From NCBI GenBank assembly GCA_963695075.1, contig CAVOFR010000007.1, positions 1,240,001 through 1,304,000 on the forward strand: a DNA stretch of 64,000 bases, read 5' to 3'. The notes under the pieces were generated by a model that saw only the letters and a list, made by a program, of their open reading frames with translations, did not search any database and was not told the DNA's origin. A program made the translations under genes and the position numbers. How positions within the stretch are numbered: position 1 is the stretch's first letter; each line of letters opens with the position of its first letter. Origin of the DNA: CAWCAL01 sp963695075 (GTDB taxonomy: Bacteria; Actinomycetota; Acidimicrobiia; Acidimicrobiales; CAWCAL01). This document shows positions 7,139 to 15,057 of this stretch, piece by piece.

Positions 7139-8506
7139 GTGCGACGTCGCTGGTTGTGGTTTCTCGCTGTCATCGTCACGGTGGGAGTGTCGTGTGGTAA
7201 CAGCTCGTCGGGTGACCCGTCGGGGGATGCGGGTGGGGAGACCACCGACGGCGCGGAGACCGCCGGGGCGGGCGACACGGGTGGTTCGACCGGGACCACC
7301 GTCGGCGATGGGGCCGATGCCTATCCGCGGCGTGACGAGTTCGTCGCCCGACCGGGGGTGCCCGGTGTGTCCGACACCGAGATCCGGGTGGGTGGGCTGG
7401 CTTCGGTGACGAACCCGCTCCAGGCTCCGTTCGGGGAGGCGGCCGACGGGGCGGAGGTCTATTTCGACGTGGTGAACGAGGCGGGTGGCATCTACGGCCG
7501 CGACCTGGTTCTGGCGGTGGAGCGTGATGACGAGACGGTGAACAACCAGGTCGAGGTGACCAAGCTCCTGAGCCAGGACGACGTGTTCGCGGTCGCTCCG
7601 GTCTCGGTCCTGCTGTTCACCGGTGCGGGGCAGTTGGTCGACGCGGGGGTTCCGACGTTCGGATGGAACATCCAGGAGGAGTTCCAGGACGCGCCGAACA
7701 TGTACGGCATGCGCGGCTACATCTGCATCACGTGCACCAATCCCATCGTTCCCTGGATCGCGCGGGACATCGGTGCGACGAAGATCGGCATGCTGGCCTT
7801 CGGCTCGCTGCCGCAGACGCAGGACTGTGCTGCGGGGTTTCTCGACTCCTTCGAGAAGTTCCCGGTGGCCGAGATCGGGTACGAGGACCTGACCGTCCCC
7901 TACGGCAACGCCGACTACTCGGTCCAGGTCGGCAAGATGAAGGACGCGGGCGTCGACCTGGTCGTCGCGTGCATGGACTCCAACGCGGTGGTGATCCTGG
8001 CCGAGGAGATGGCCAAGCAGGAGATGGACGCGGTCCAGTACATCGCCAACGGTTATGACGCCGAGCTCGTCGCCGAGTTCGCCGGGTCGCTGGAGGGTTC
8101 CGTCGTGATGACCCAGTTCGCCACTTTCGAGGTGGAGGATCCGCCGGCGGGTCTGGAGGCCTACCTGGCCGCCATGGCCGACGCTGGCATCATCCCCGAT
8201 GAGCAGACCCTCTCGGGGTGGGTGGCGGCCGACATGTTGCACACCGCGCTGCTGGAGGCCGGACCCGAGTTCGACCAACCGACGGTGATCGCCGCGATGA
8301 ACCGGGTCACCGACTACGACGCCGACGGCATACTGCCCGACCTGGACTGGACGAGAGACCACGACCGTCCGCCGGATGCCGCCTGCGTCGTGCACTCGGT
8401 GATCGTCGATGGCGGGTTCGTCCCGCGCTGGTCCGAACCGGGCAAGCCGTTCATGTGCTTCGACAATCGCGCCGCCGGACTCCCCGAACCTGTCCTCAGC
8501 GACTGA
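7139..8506 (+). CDS. ABC transporter substrate-binding lipoprotein, copy 1 (LivJ/Peripla_BP_6 type)
   Basis: This 455-residue exported lipoprotein would capture a small solute for the adjacent importer. From the GTG it begins with three arginines, a hydrophobic core and the lipobox VGVSC, then a Gly/Ser/Thr-rich linker (about residues 20-60), then a type I periplasmic binding fold (DTEIRVGGL ... AVAPVSVLL). GTG 7139 is preferred to ATG 7112 because AGGGGGG lies 5 nt upstream and the signal peptide begins there. The family commonly binds branched-chain amino acids, amides or aromatic acids. An unusual CITC motif follows MRGY. It is a tandem duplicate of the next gene, nearly identical outside a central block. 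Confidence 0.85.
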   Translation: MRRRWLWFLAVIVTVGVSCGNSSSGDPSGDAGGETTDGAETAGAGDTGGSTGTTVGDGADAYPRRDEFVARPGVPGVSDTEIRVGGLASVTNPLQAPFGEAADGAEVYFDVVNEAGGIYGRDLVLAVERDDETVNNQVEVTKLLSQDDVFAVAPVSVLLFTGAGQLVDAGVPTFGWNIQEEFQDAPNMYGMRGYICITCTNPIVPWIARDIGATKIGMLAFGSLPQTQDCAAGFLDSFEKFPVAEIGYEDLTVPYGNADYSVQVGKMKDAGVDLVVACMDSNAVVILAEEMAKQEMDAVQYIANGYDAELVAEFAGSLEGSVVMTQFATFEVEDPPAGLEAYLAAMADAGIIPDEQTLSGWVAADMLHTALLEAGPEFDQPTVIAAMNRVTDYDADGILPDLDWTRDHDRPPDAACVVHSVIVDGGFVPRWSEPGKPFMCFDNRAAGLPEPVLSD

Positions 8507-8604
8507 CACCGAGCTCCGGTGCGCTGGATGCCGTCGGTCTGGTACCGCGGTGCCAGGCTGGCGGTCGGCACACGGCACGGTCCGCCCATCCGACGCGGCG
8601 GCGC

Positions 8605-8610
8605 TACGCT
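8605..8610 (+). promoter_or_regulatory. duplicated -10 box before binding protein 2
   Basis: TACGCT and its leader are copied from the sequence at 7083. The second binding protein and the permease genes may therefore also be transcribed from this internal promoter. Confidence 0.4.
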
Positions 8611-8660
8611 GCGTCGAGTTCGTTCTTCTCGGGATGAGCGTCGGAAACAGGGGGGACCTG

Positions 8661-10043
8661 GTGCGACGTCGCTGGTTGTGCATTCTCGCTGTCATCGTCA
8701 CGGTGGGAGTGTCGTGTGGTAACAGCTCGTCGGGTGACCCGTCGGGTGACCCGTCGGGGGATGCGGGTGGGGAGACCACCGACGGCGCGGAGACCGCCGG
8801 GGCGGGCGACACGGGTGGTTCGACCGGGACCACCGTCGGCGATGGGGCCGATGCCTATCCGCGGCGTGACGAGTTCGTCGCCCGACCGGGGGTGCCCGGT
8901 GTGTCCGACACCGAGATCCGGGTGGGTGGGCTGGCTTCGGTGACGAACCCGCTCCAGGCTCCGTTCGGGGAGGCGGCCGACGGGGCGGAGGTCTATTTCG
9001 ACGTGGTGAACGAGGCGGGTGGCATCTACGGCCGCGACCTGGTTCTGGCGGTGGAGCGTGATGACGAGACGGTGAACAACCAGGTCGAGGTGACCAAGCT
9101 CCTGAGCCAGGACGACGTGTTCGCGGTCGCTCCGGTCTCGGTCCTGCTGTTCACCGGCGCGGGGCAGTTGGTCGACGCGGGGGTTCCGACGTTCGGATGG
9201 AACATCCAGGAGGAGTTCCAGGACGCGCCGAACATGTACGGGATGCGCGGCTACCTGTGCTTCACCTGCCCCGGTCCACTGGTGCCGTGGATGGCGCAGG
9301 ATCTGGGCTTCACCGGGATCGGGGTCCTGGCCTTCGGCTCCGTATCGCAGCAGTCCAAGGACTGTGCCACCGGGCTCGAGAACGCGTTCGAGAAGTTCCC
9401 GGTGGCCGAGGTGGCCTACGAGGACCTGGCCGTCCCCTACGGCAACGCCGACTACTCGGTCCAGGTCGGCAAGATGAAGGACGCGGGTGTCGACCTGGTC
9501 GTGACCTGCATGGACTCGAACGCGGTGGCACTCCTGGCCGAGGAGATGGCCAAGCAGGAGATGGACGCGGTCCAGTACATCGCCAACGGGTATGACGCCG
9601 AGCTCGTCGCGAAGTTCGCCGACGCCTTCGAGGGTTCCCTGGTGATGACCCAGTTCGCCACCTTCGAGGTGGAGGACCCGCCGGCGGGTCTCGAGGCCTA
9701 CCTCGCCGCCATGGCCGACGCTGGCATCACCCCGGATGAGCAGACCCTCTCGGGGTGGGTGGCGGCCGACATGTTGCACACCGCGCTGCTGGAGGCCGGA
9801 CCCGAGTTCGACCAACCGACGGTGATCGCCGCGATGAACCGGGTCACCGACTACGACGCCGACGGCATACTGCCCGACCTGGACTGGACCACGGGCCACG
9901 ACCAAACCCCCGAGGTCGCCTGCTATGTGGTGTCGGAGATCGTCGACGGCGGGTTCGTCCCCCGCTGGTCCGAACCGGGCAAGCCGTTCATGTGCTTCGA
10001 CCAGGACGCCGACGAGCTCCCAGAACCAGTCCTCAGCGACTAG
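8661..10043 (+). CDS. ABC transporter substrate-binding lipoprotein, copy 2 (LivJ/Peripla_BP_6 type)
   Basis: This is a 460-residue paralogue of copy 1 with the same lipobox (VGVSC) and start context (AGGGGGG then GTG). The linker has an extra GDPS unit from a 12-bp repeat. The central block differs (GYLCFTCPGPLVPW against GYICITCTNPIVPW, then VSQQSKDCATGLENAF against LPQTQDCAAGFLDSF), while the flanks are nearly identical. The variable segment is where this fold contacts ligand and hinge, so the two copies may have different specificity. Both keep the CxTC pair. It lies 11 nt upstream of the permease gene. Confidence 0.85.
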   Translation: MRRRWLCILAVIVTVGVSCGNSSSGDPSGDPSGDAGGETTDGAETAGAGDTGGSTGTTVGDGADAYPRRDEFVARPGVPGVSDTEIRVGGLASVTNPLQAPFGEAADGAEVYFDVVNEAGGIYGRDLVLAVERDDETVNNQVEVTKLLSQDDVFAVAPVSVLLFTGAGQLVDAGVPTFGWNIQEEFQDAPNMYGMRGYLCFTCPGPLVPWMAQDLGFTGIGVLAFGSVSQQSKDCATGLENAFEKFPVAEVAYEDLAVPYGNADYSVQVGKMKDAGVDLVVTCMDSNAVALLAEEMAKQEMDAVQYIANGYDAELVAKFADAFEGSLVMTQFATFEVEDPPAGLEAYLAAMADAGITPDEQTLSGWVAADMLHTALLEAGPEFDQPTVIAAMNRVTDYDADGILPDLDWTTGHDQTPEVACYVVSEIVDGGFVPRWSEPGKPFMCFDQDADELPEPVLSD

Positions 10044-10054
10044 AGACGACCGGG

Positions 10055-12046
10055 ATGGGCGAGCTCCTCCGATTCATGGCTCAGGGTGTGCCGATCGGGT
10101 GTGTGTTCGGCCTCATGGCGATGGGCCTCGTGCTCACGTACAAGACGTCGGCGGTGTTCAACCTGGCGTTCGCCGCGCAGGCATTCCTGGCCGGGGCGCT
10201 CTTCTACAACCTGCGCGAGCGTCACGGGTGGCACCTGATCCTCGCCCTGTTCGTCGTGGTCGGCCTGGTCGGACCGCTCGTCGGCCTGGGCCTCGACCGC
10301 TTTCTCTTCCGGCACCTGCGCACGGCGTCGCAGACCGCGCGTCTGGTGACGTCACTCGGTCTGTTGGTCGCCGGACCGAAACTCGTAGAGCTCTGGCTGC
10401 TCCCGGGGCCGGCGTTCAATCCGAGCGGCGTGGTCGGCGATCTGGACTGGGTGGGGCGATGGGGTGACGTGGCGATCGACGCCGACCAGGCCGCCACGAT
10501 CGGGGTGAGCCTCGCCGTCGCCGTCGTGCTGACCGCCGTCTTCCGGTACTCGTCGATCGGGCTCCAGATGCGGGCCGTGGCCGAGAGCGCCCGCATGAGC
10601 CAGCTGCACGGCATCGATGCCGACCGGGTCTCGGCGATCTCGTGGATGCTCTCCAGCATGCTGGCGAGCCTGGCCGGAGTACTGCTCGCCCCGCTCTTCG
10701 CTCAGCTCGTCATCGACGGCTACATCATCCTGCTCATCGCCGCCATCGCCGCCGCCGTGTTCGCCCGGCTGGACAGCGTGGCGATGGCCTTCGTCGGTGG
10801 TCTGATCCTCGGGATAGCGCAGGCGGTGCTGGCGGGATGGCTCCCCACCAACAGCGTGCTGGCCCAGGGGCTCCGACCCTCGCTCCCGTTCGTGGTGCTC
10901 TTCGTCCTGCTCCTCGTCCGACCGGGCCTGCGCCGGCCCGCGTTCTCCGACCCGCTGGCCGGGGTCGATCCACCCCCGGCCGCGCCGGTCGCCATGTCGC
11001 GGGGGCGCAGGCTCGCTTGGATCAACCGGATACTGGGGACGCTGTTCTGTACCGGTCTCGTCGCCTGGACGGTGTGGGTCGCCGACGACTTCTGGCTACT
11101 GGTGCTCACCCTGGCGGCGGTTTCGGCGGTCGTCATGCTGAGCATGACCGTTCTGACGGGGATGGGCGGGATGATCTCGTTGTGTCAGGCGACCTTCGCC
11201 GGCATCGGAGCGTTCACGACCGCCCAGCTCACCGATCGACTGGGCCTGGACATGCTCACCGCCCTGGTGATCGGAGCCCTCATCGCAGCCGCGGTCGGCG
11301 CGATGGTCGCCGTCCCTGCCCTGCGCCTAGGGGGGCTCTATCTCTCGCTCGCGACGCTCGCGTTCGCTCTCATGTTCGAGAACATCCTCGTGCCACAGAG
11401 CTGGGTGGGCGGCGACACGAGCGCGACACAGGTTCCTCGGCCGGCGATCGGTCCCGTCGACTTCGGGTCCGATCGGGCCTGGTTTCTCCTCGTGATCGTC
11501 ATCCTCGTCCTGGTGGCGCTGGGGGTGCGTCAGGTCCAGAGGGGGTCGACCGGCCTCTTCCTCGCCGCGTTGCGAGGCTCGACCGCGGCGACACGCTCGG
11601 TGGGCATCAGCCCGACCCGGATGAAGATCACCGCGTTCGCTCTCTCGGCCGGCATCGCCGGGATCGGCGGCGGTCTGCTGGCGGCGACGTTCGAGCGGGC
11701 CGACCGTGAGGAGTTCGTGTGGTTCTGGGGGCTGGTGTGGGTGGTCCTGGTCGTGACCCTGGGCGCCAACAGCATTCAGGCCGCCATCACGGCGGGTCTG
11801 GCCCTCCGGGTCTTTCCCGAACTACTGGAGAAGGCCGGGGTCGATCCGGTGTGGGCCTTCGTACTCTTCGGGCTCGGGGCGCTCACCTTCGCCCGGCACC
11901 CCGAAGGCATCATCGAGTACAACACGAGACGTTCGGTGGCTTTCGTTCGGCGCCACGTGCCGTGGCTGGCCGATGGCGACCCCGACGCCTCCGGACGCGA
12001 GGCGGATGACGAACGGGATCGGACGCTCAGCGGAGTGCGCTCATGA
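10055..12046 (+). CDS. fused LivH-LivM branched-chain amino acid-type ABC permease
   Basis: This 663-residue membrane protein joins the two permease subunits that are normally separate. Residues 1 to about 300 are LivH-like (QGVPIGCVFGLMAMGLVL, then YKTSAVFNLAF near the start). A short proline/arginine linker leads to a LivM-like half from about residue 314 (GMGGMISLCQATFAGIGA, then LRLGGLYLSLATLAFALMFENI). Each half has several membrane helices, and the C-terminus is a charged cytoplasmic tail. The single chain supplies both halves of the channel for the two ATPases downstream. The ATG at 10055 follows the binding protein closely, and the stop overlaps the ATPase start as ATGA. Confidence 0.88.
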   Translation: MGELLRFMAQGVPIGCVFGLMAMGLVLTYKTSAVFNLAFAAQAFLAGALFYNLRERHGWHLILALFVVVGLVGPLVGLGLDRFLFRHLRTASQTARLVTSLGLLVAGPKLVELWLLPGPAFNPSGVVGDLDWVGRWGDVAIDADQAATIGVSLAVAVVLTAVFRYSSIGLQMRAVAESARMSQLHGIDADRVSAISWMLSSMLASLAGVLLAPLFAQLVIDGYIILLIAAIAAAVFARLDSVAMAFVGGLILGIAQAVLAGWLPTNSVLAQGLRPSLPFVVLFVLLLVRPGLRRPAFSDPLAGVDPPPAAPVAMSRGRRLAWINRILGTLFCTGLVAWTVWVADDFWLLVLTLAAVSAVVMLSMTVLTGMGGMISLCQATFAGIGAFTTAQLTDRLGLDMLTALVIGALIAAAVGAMVAVPALRLGGLYLSLATLAFALMFENILVPQSWVGGDTSATQVPRPAIGPVDFGSDRAWFLLVIVILVLVALGVRQVQRGSTGLFLAALRGSTAATRSVGISPTRMKITAFALSAGIAGIGGGLLAATFERADREEFVWFWGLVWVVLVVTLGANSIQAAITAGLALRVFPELLEKAGVDPVWAFVLFGLGALTFARHPEGIIEYNTRRSVAFVRRHVPWLADGDPDASGREADDERDRTLSGVRS

Positions 12047-12807
12047 CCCTCCTCGCGGTCGATCGCCTCACCAAGCGCTATGGCGGTTTTCTGGCGGTGA
12101 ACGAGGTGTCGCTCGAGGTCCAGCCGGCTGGCATCGTCGGCGTCATCGGTCCCAACGGCGCAGGGAAGACGACGGTGTTCGACTGCGTCTCGGGACTGCA
12201 CGGCTGTGATGCGGGCACCATCACGCTGGACGGGATCGACATCACCGCCCGGTCGGTACCGGAGCGGGCGAAACGCGGGTTGGGTCGTACCTTCCAGCGC
12301 ATCGAGCTGTTCGCCGGACTGACGGTGGCTGAACACGTGCTGGTATCGGTCATGGGGTTGCGTTCCACCGGCGGGCTGTGGCGGGACCTCATCGGCCGGA
12401 GCAAGCCGACCGCAGCCGAACGAACGACCATCGACGAGACACTCGCACTACTCGACCTGGAGCAGGACGCTGATCGTCCCATCGAAGCACTCAGCCTGGG
12501 GCGCGGTCGTCTGGTCGAGGTGGCCCGGGCGCTGGCCGCCGAGCCGCGGATCCTGCTGCTCGACGAGCCGTCGTCGGGCCTGGACCACGACGAGTCGCTC
12601 GCTCTGGCCGCGACCCTGTCGGAGGTCCGGGACCAACGGGGGATCGCCATGCTGATCGTCGAGCATGACGTCGACCTCGTGCGACAGTTCACCGAGCACC
12701 TCTACGTGATGGACGCCGGTGAGGTCATCGCGTTCGGGCCGACCGAGGAGGTCGTCACCGACGCCACCGTGCAACGGGCCTATCTGGGTGAGCGGGGTTC
12801 GCCATGA
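12043..12807 (+). CDS. ABC transporter ATPase, LivG-like
   Basis: This 254-residue ATP-binding subunit powers the fused permease from the cytoplasmic side. Walker A is GPNGAGKT at about 36-43. Walker B (ILLLDEPSSGLD) and the switch histidine in IVEHDVDLV are intact. The signature reads LSLGRGRLVEVARAL, which departs from the LSGGQ form but still precedes a normal ARAL helix, as in other LivG proteins. The C-terminal GEVIAFGPTEEV and YLGE segments are typical of LivG. It overlaps both neighbours by 4 nt, so expression is coupled. Confidence 0.9.
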   Translation: MTLLAVDRLTKRYGGFLAVNEVSLEVQPAGIVGVIGPNGAGKTTVFDCVSGLHGCDAGTITLDGIDITARSVPERAKRGLGRTFQRIELFAGLTVAEHVLVSVMGLRSTGGLWRDLIGRSKPTAAERTTIDETLALLDLEQDADRPIEALSLGRGRLVEVARALAAEPRILLLDEPSSGLDHDESLALAATLSEVRDQRGIAMLIVEHDVDLVRQFTEHLYVMDAGEVIAFGPTEEVVTDATVQRAYLGERGSP

Positions 12808-13514
12808 GCACGACGGTCGCCGCCCTTGAGCTGCGGGGCGTCAGCACCGCCTATGGACCCTTCCGGGCTCTGTTCGACGTCCGGCTCTCGGTTGCGCCGG
12901 GTCGGGTCGTCGCCATCGTCGGACCCAACGGCGCCGGGAAGACGACCCTGGCCCGGGTGGCCACCGGGCTCCTCAGCCCGACCGGGGGGGAGGTGCGGGT
13001 GGCCGGGGAGGACGTGACGGGTCGCCGAGCTCACGAGTTCGTGGCGCGCGGTGTCACCCACGTTCCCGAGGGTCGCCCGGTCTTCGCCGGGCTCACCGTG
13101 GAGGAGAATCTCCAGCTCGGCCTGGCGCGGGGCCGTGGTCAATCGAGCCTGGTGGACCGGGTCTGGGACATCTTCCCCGTGCTGGCCGAGAGACGGCGTC
13201 AGCTGGCCGATCACCTTTCCGGCGGCGAGCAGCGCATGCTCGCCCTCGCTCGCGTTCTCGTGGCACCACCATCGGTCCTGATCGTCGACGAGTTGTCGTT
13301 CGGGCTGGCCCCGCTGATCGTCGAGGCGGTGTACGAGCGTCTGGCCGAGGTGCGGGAAACCGGTGCCAGCCTCGTCGTCATCGAACAGCACGTCGAGCAC
13401 GCGCTGGCTCTGGCCGACGAGGTCGTCGTCATCGGCCACGGCACCGTGCGGTGGCAGGGATCGCGCCCGGACTTCGACGGGCTCTCCGACGAGTTCCTGG
13501 TGCAGGGCCGATGA
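12804..13514 (+). CDS. ABC transporter ATPase, LivF-like
   Basis: This 236-residue partner ATPase of the importer has Walker A GPNGAGKT near residue 40, the family hallmark VPEGRPVFAGLTVEENL, the signature LSGGEQRMLALARVL and Walker B VLIVDELSFGLAP. This last has Ser where many ATPases have Pro after the glutamate. The switch region reads VVIEQHVEHAL. Together with LivG and the fused permease it completes the importer. The start overlaps the LivG stop and its own stop overlaps the dehydrogenase start. Confidence 0.9.
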   Translation: MSTTVAALELRGVSTAYGPFRALFDVRLSVAPGRVVAIVGPNGAGKTTLARVATGLLSPTGGEVRVAGEDVTGRRAHEFVARGVTHVPEGRPVFAGLTVEENLQLGLARGRGQSSLVDRVWDIFPVLAERRRQLADHLSGGEQRMLALARVLVAPPSVLIVDELSFGLAPLIVEAVYERLAEVRETGASLVVIEQHVEHALALADEVVVIGHGTVRWQGSRPDFDGLSDEFLVQGR

Positions 13515-14554
13515 GCGGACCGGCGACGATGCGCGCTGCGGTCCTCCGCGGGCCACGGAAGATGGATGTGGAGACCAGGCCGGTGCCTGAGGCCCGAGCG
13601 GGCGAGGTCGTCGTCGAGGTGGATCACTGCGGCATCTGCGGCACCGACCTGCACCTCGTGGTGGACGGCTGGGGCACACCCGGTGTCGTGCCCGGCCACG
13701 AGTTCTCCGGGGTGATTCGTACGGTCGGGGCCGACGTCGACCGGTGGGTGGCCGGTGATCGGGTCGTCGGCATTCCCCAGGCCGCCTGCGGCCGGTGCCC
13801 ACCCTGCCGAGCCGGACGCACCTCACTCTGTCGCGGACGCGTGGCGCCCGGCCTCGTCGATCGCGATGGAGCCTTCGCCGAACGGGTCGTCGTACCGGAG
13901 GTCCAGCTCGCTGCGGTGCCGGGCGGGCTCGATCTCCGAGTGGCCGCCCTGGCCGAGCCACTGGCCGTCGCGCGTCACGCGCTCACGCGAGGCGACGTCC
14001 AGCCCGACGACCGGGTCCTGGTCACCGGCGTGGGACCCATCGGAGCGATGGCGTTGGCCCTGCTCGCAGCTGACGGAGTGCCGGACATCCACGCGGTCGA
14101 GCCCAACGGAGACCGCGCCGCGTTGGCCCGGTCCCTCGGTGCCGTGTCCGTGCGGGATCCGGGAGACCTCGACGTGCCCTCGATCGCCGAGCCGTTCCGT
14201 GTTGTCGACGGGGCGTTCGACGTCGTGCTCGAGTGCTCGGGCCGCGCCGACGCCACGGTTGCAGGGCTGGCGCAGCTCGCCCCGGCCGGTCGCATGGTGC
14301 TGGTCGGCACCGGGATCACCCCGCCCGCCTACGACAACAACCGGATCATCCTGAACGAGCTGACCGTGACGGGCGCCTACAACTACGACGCCGATGGAAT
14401 CTCCTGCGCACTCGACGAGCTGCATGCGAACCGGCTCCCGCTCGAGTATCTCGTCGAGCCGCGGGACGTCTCGCTGGATGGCTTGATGGAGGCCATGAAC
14501 CGGCAGTCCGATGGCCAGGTCCCGCGCAAGATCCTGATGGACCCCCGCGCGTGA
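13511..14554 (+). CDS. zinc-dependent alcohol dehydrogenase family protein
   Basis: This 347-residue medium-chain dehydrogenase has catalytic zinc ligands in DHCGICGTDLH and GHEFSG. The structural zinc lobe has four cysteines (CGRCPPCRAGRTSLC). The Rossmann glycines are GVGPIGAMAL, followed by an acidic residue in AVEPN that favours NAD. It resembles threonine, sorbitol and related polyol dehydrogenases. Its start overlaps the LivF stop, so it is part of the importer operon and probably acts on the imported compound or a breakdown product. The substrate is not known. Confidence 0.85.
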   Translation: MSGPATMRAAVLRGPRKMDVETRPVPEARAGEVVVEVDHCGICGTDLHLVVDGWGTPGVVPGHEFSGVIRTVGADVDRWVAGDRVVGIPQAACGRCPPCRAGRTSLCRGRVAPGLVDRDGAFAERVVVPEVQLAAVPGGLDLRVAALAEPLAVARHALTRGDVQPDDRVLVTGVGPIGAMALALLAADGVPDIHAVEPNGDRAALARSLGAVSVRDPGDLDVPSIAEPFRVVDGAFDVVLECSGRADATVAGLAQLAPAGRMVLVGTGITPPAYDNNRIILNELTVTGAYNYDADGISCALDELHANRLPLEYLVEPRDVSLDGLMEAMNRQSDGQVPRKILMDPRA

Positions 14555-15018
14555 GCGAGCCGAGGGGAGCGGGCCCGCACGGCCGACCCGGCCCCGTCGC
14601 CCGTTTCAACCACGTCGCACTCTCGGTCCCGGCCGATCTGCTCGGCCAGACCGGCCGGGACGAGCTCTGCGCCTTCTACGGCGACGTCTTCGGCTGGTAC
14701 GAGCTGCCGACGCAGACCACCGACCGGCAGCAGCTCGTGCTCCAGGTGCTGCCCTTCGACCAGTTCGTCTTCCTGGTCGCAGACGACACACCGATGGTGG
14801 CGCCGCCCGGCGATCACTTCGGTGTGCAGGTCGACGATCGGCGCGACCTCGAAGCCATGCACGAGCGGGCCGTCGCGTGGTCCGACCGTGACGATCGCGT
14901 CGAGATCTGGGCACCGCAGGTCGATGACTTCGACGTGGTGAAACTGCACGCCTTCTACCTGCGCTTCCTCCTGCCGATGCGGGTCGAGGTCCAGTTCTTC
15001 GAGCTCGTGGGTACCTGA
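14551..15018 (+). CDS. VOC (glyoxalase-fold) family protein
   Basis: This 155-residue protein contains the vicinal oxygen chelate pattern: an N-terminal FNHVALSV with a metal-type histidine, CAFYGDVFGWYE, QFVFLVADD, and HFGVQVDD in the second half. It ends with a VQFFELVG strand. Members are metal-dependent lyases, dioxygenases or resistance proteins. The GTG start overlaps the dehydrogenase stop by 4 nt, so it closes the importer operon and may act on the same substrate. No catalytic class can be fixed from sequence. Confidence 0.75.
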   Translation: MSEPRGAGPHGRPGPVARFNHVALSVPADLLGQTGRDELCAFYGDVFGWYELPTQTTDRQQLVLQVLPFDQFVFLVADDTPMVAPPGDHFGVQVDDRRDLEAMHERAVAWSDRDDRVEIWAPQVDDFDVVKLHAFYLRFLLPMRVEVQFFELVGT

Positions 15019-15057
15019 CCCCACTCAAGTCGTCCTGGTGGGGGTCGAAGGGAAGGG

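Larger units (their letters stand above)
7070..10043 (+). repeat. tandem duplication of a binding-protein gene with its leader
   Basis: Positions about 7070-8506 and 8592-10043 are two head-to-tail copies that include the TACGCT promoter and leader. DNA is almost identical for the first ~600 bp of coding sequence and again in the last third. They differ strongly at about 7721-7893 versus 9255-9430, and the second copy has a 12-bp expansion in the linker plus one extra codon in the variable block. Confidence 0.9.

Noticed and set aside
7070..10043. Assembly artefact duplicating the binding protein
   Set aside because: The copies differ in a central block, the linker length and the C-terminal codons, so both are real.
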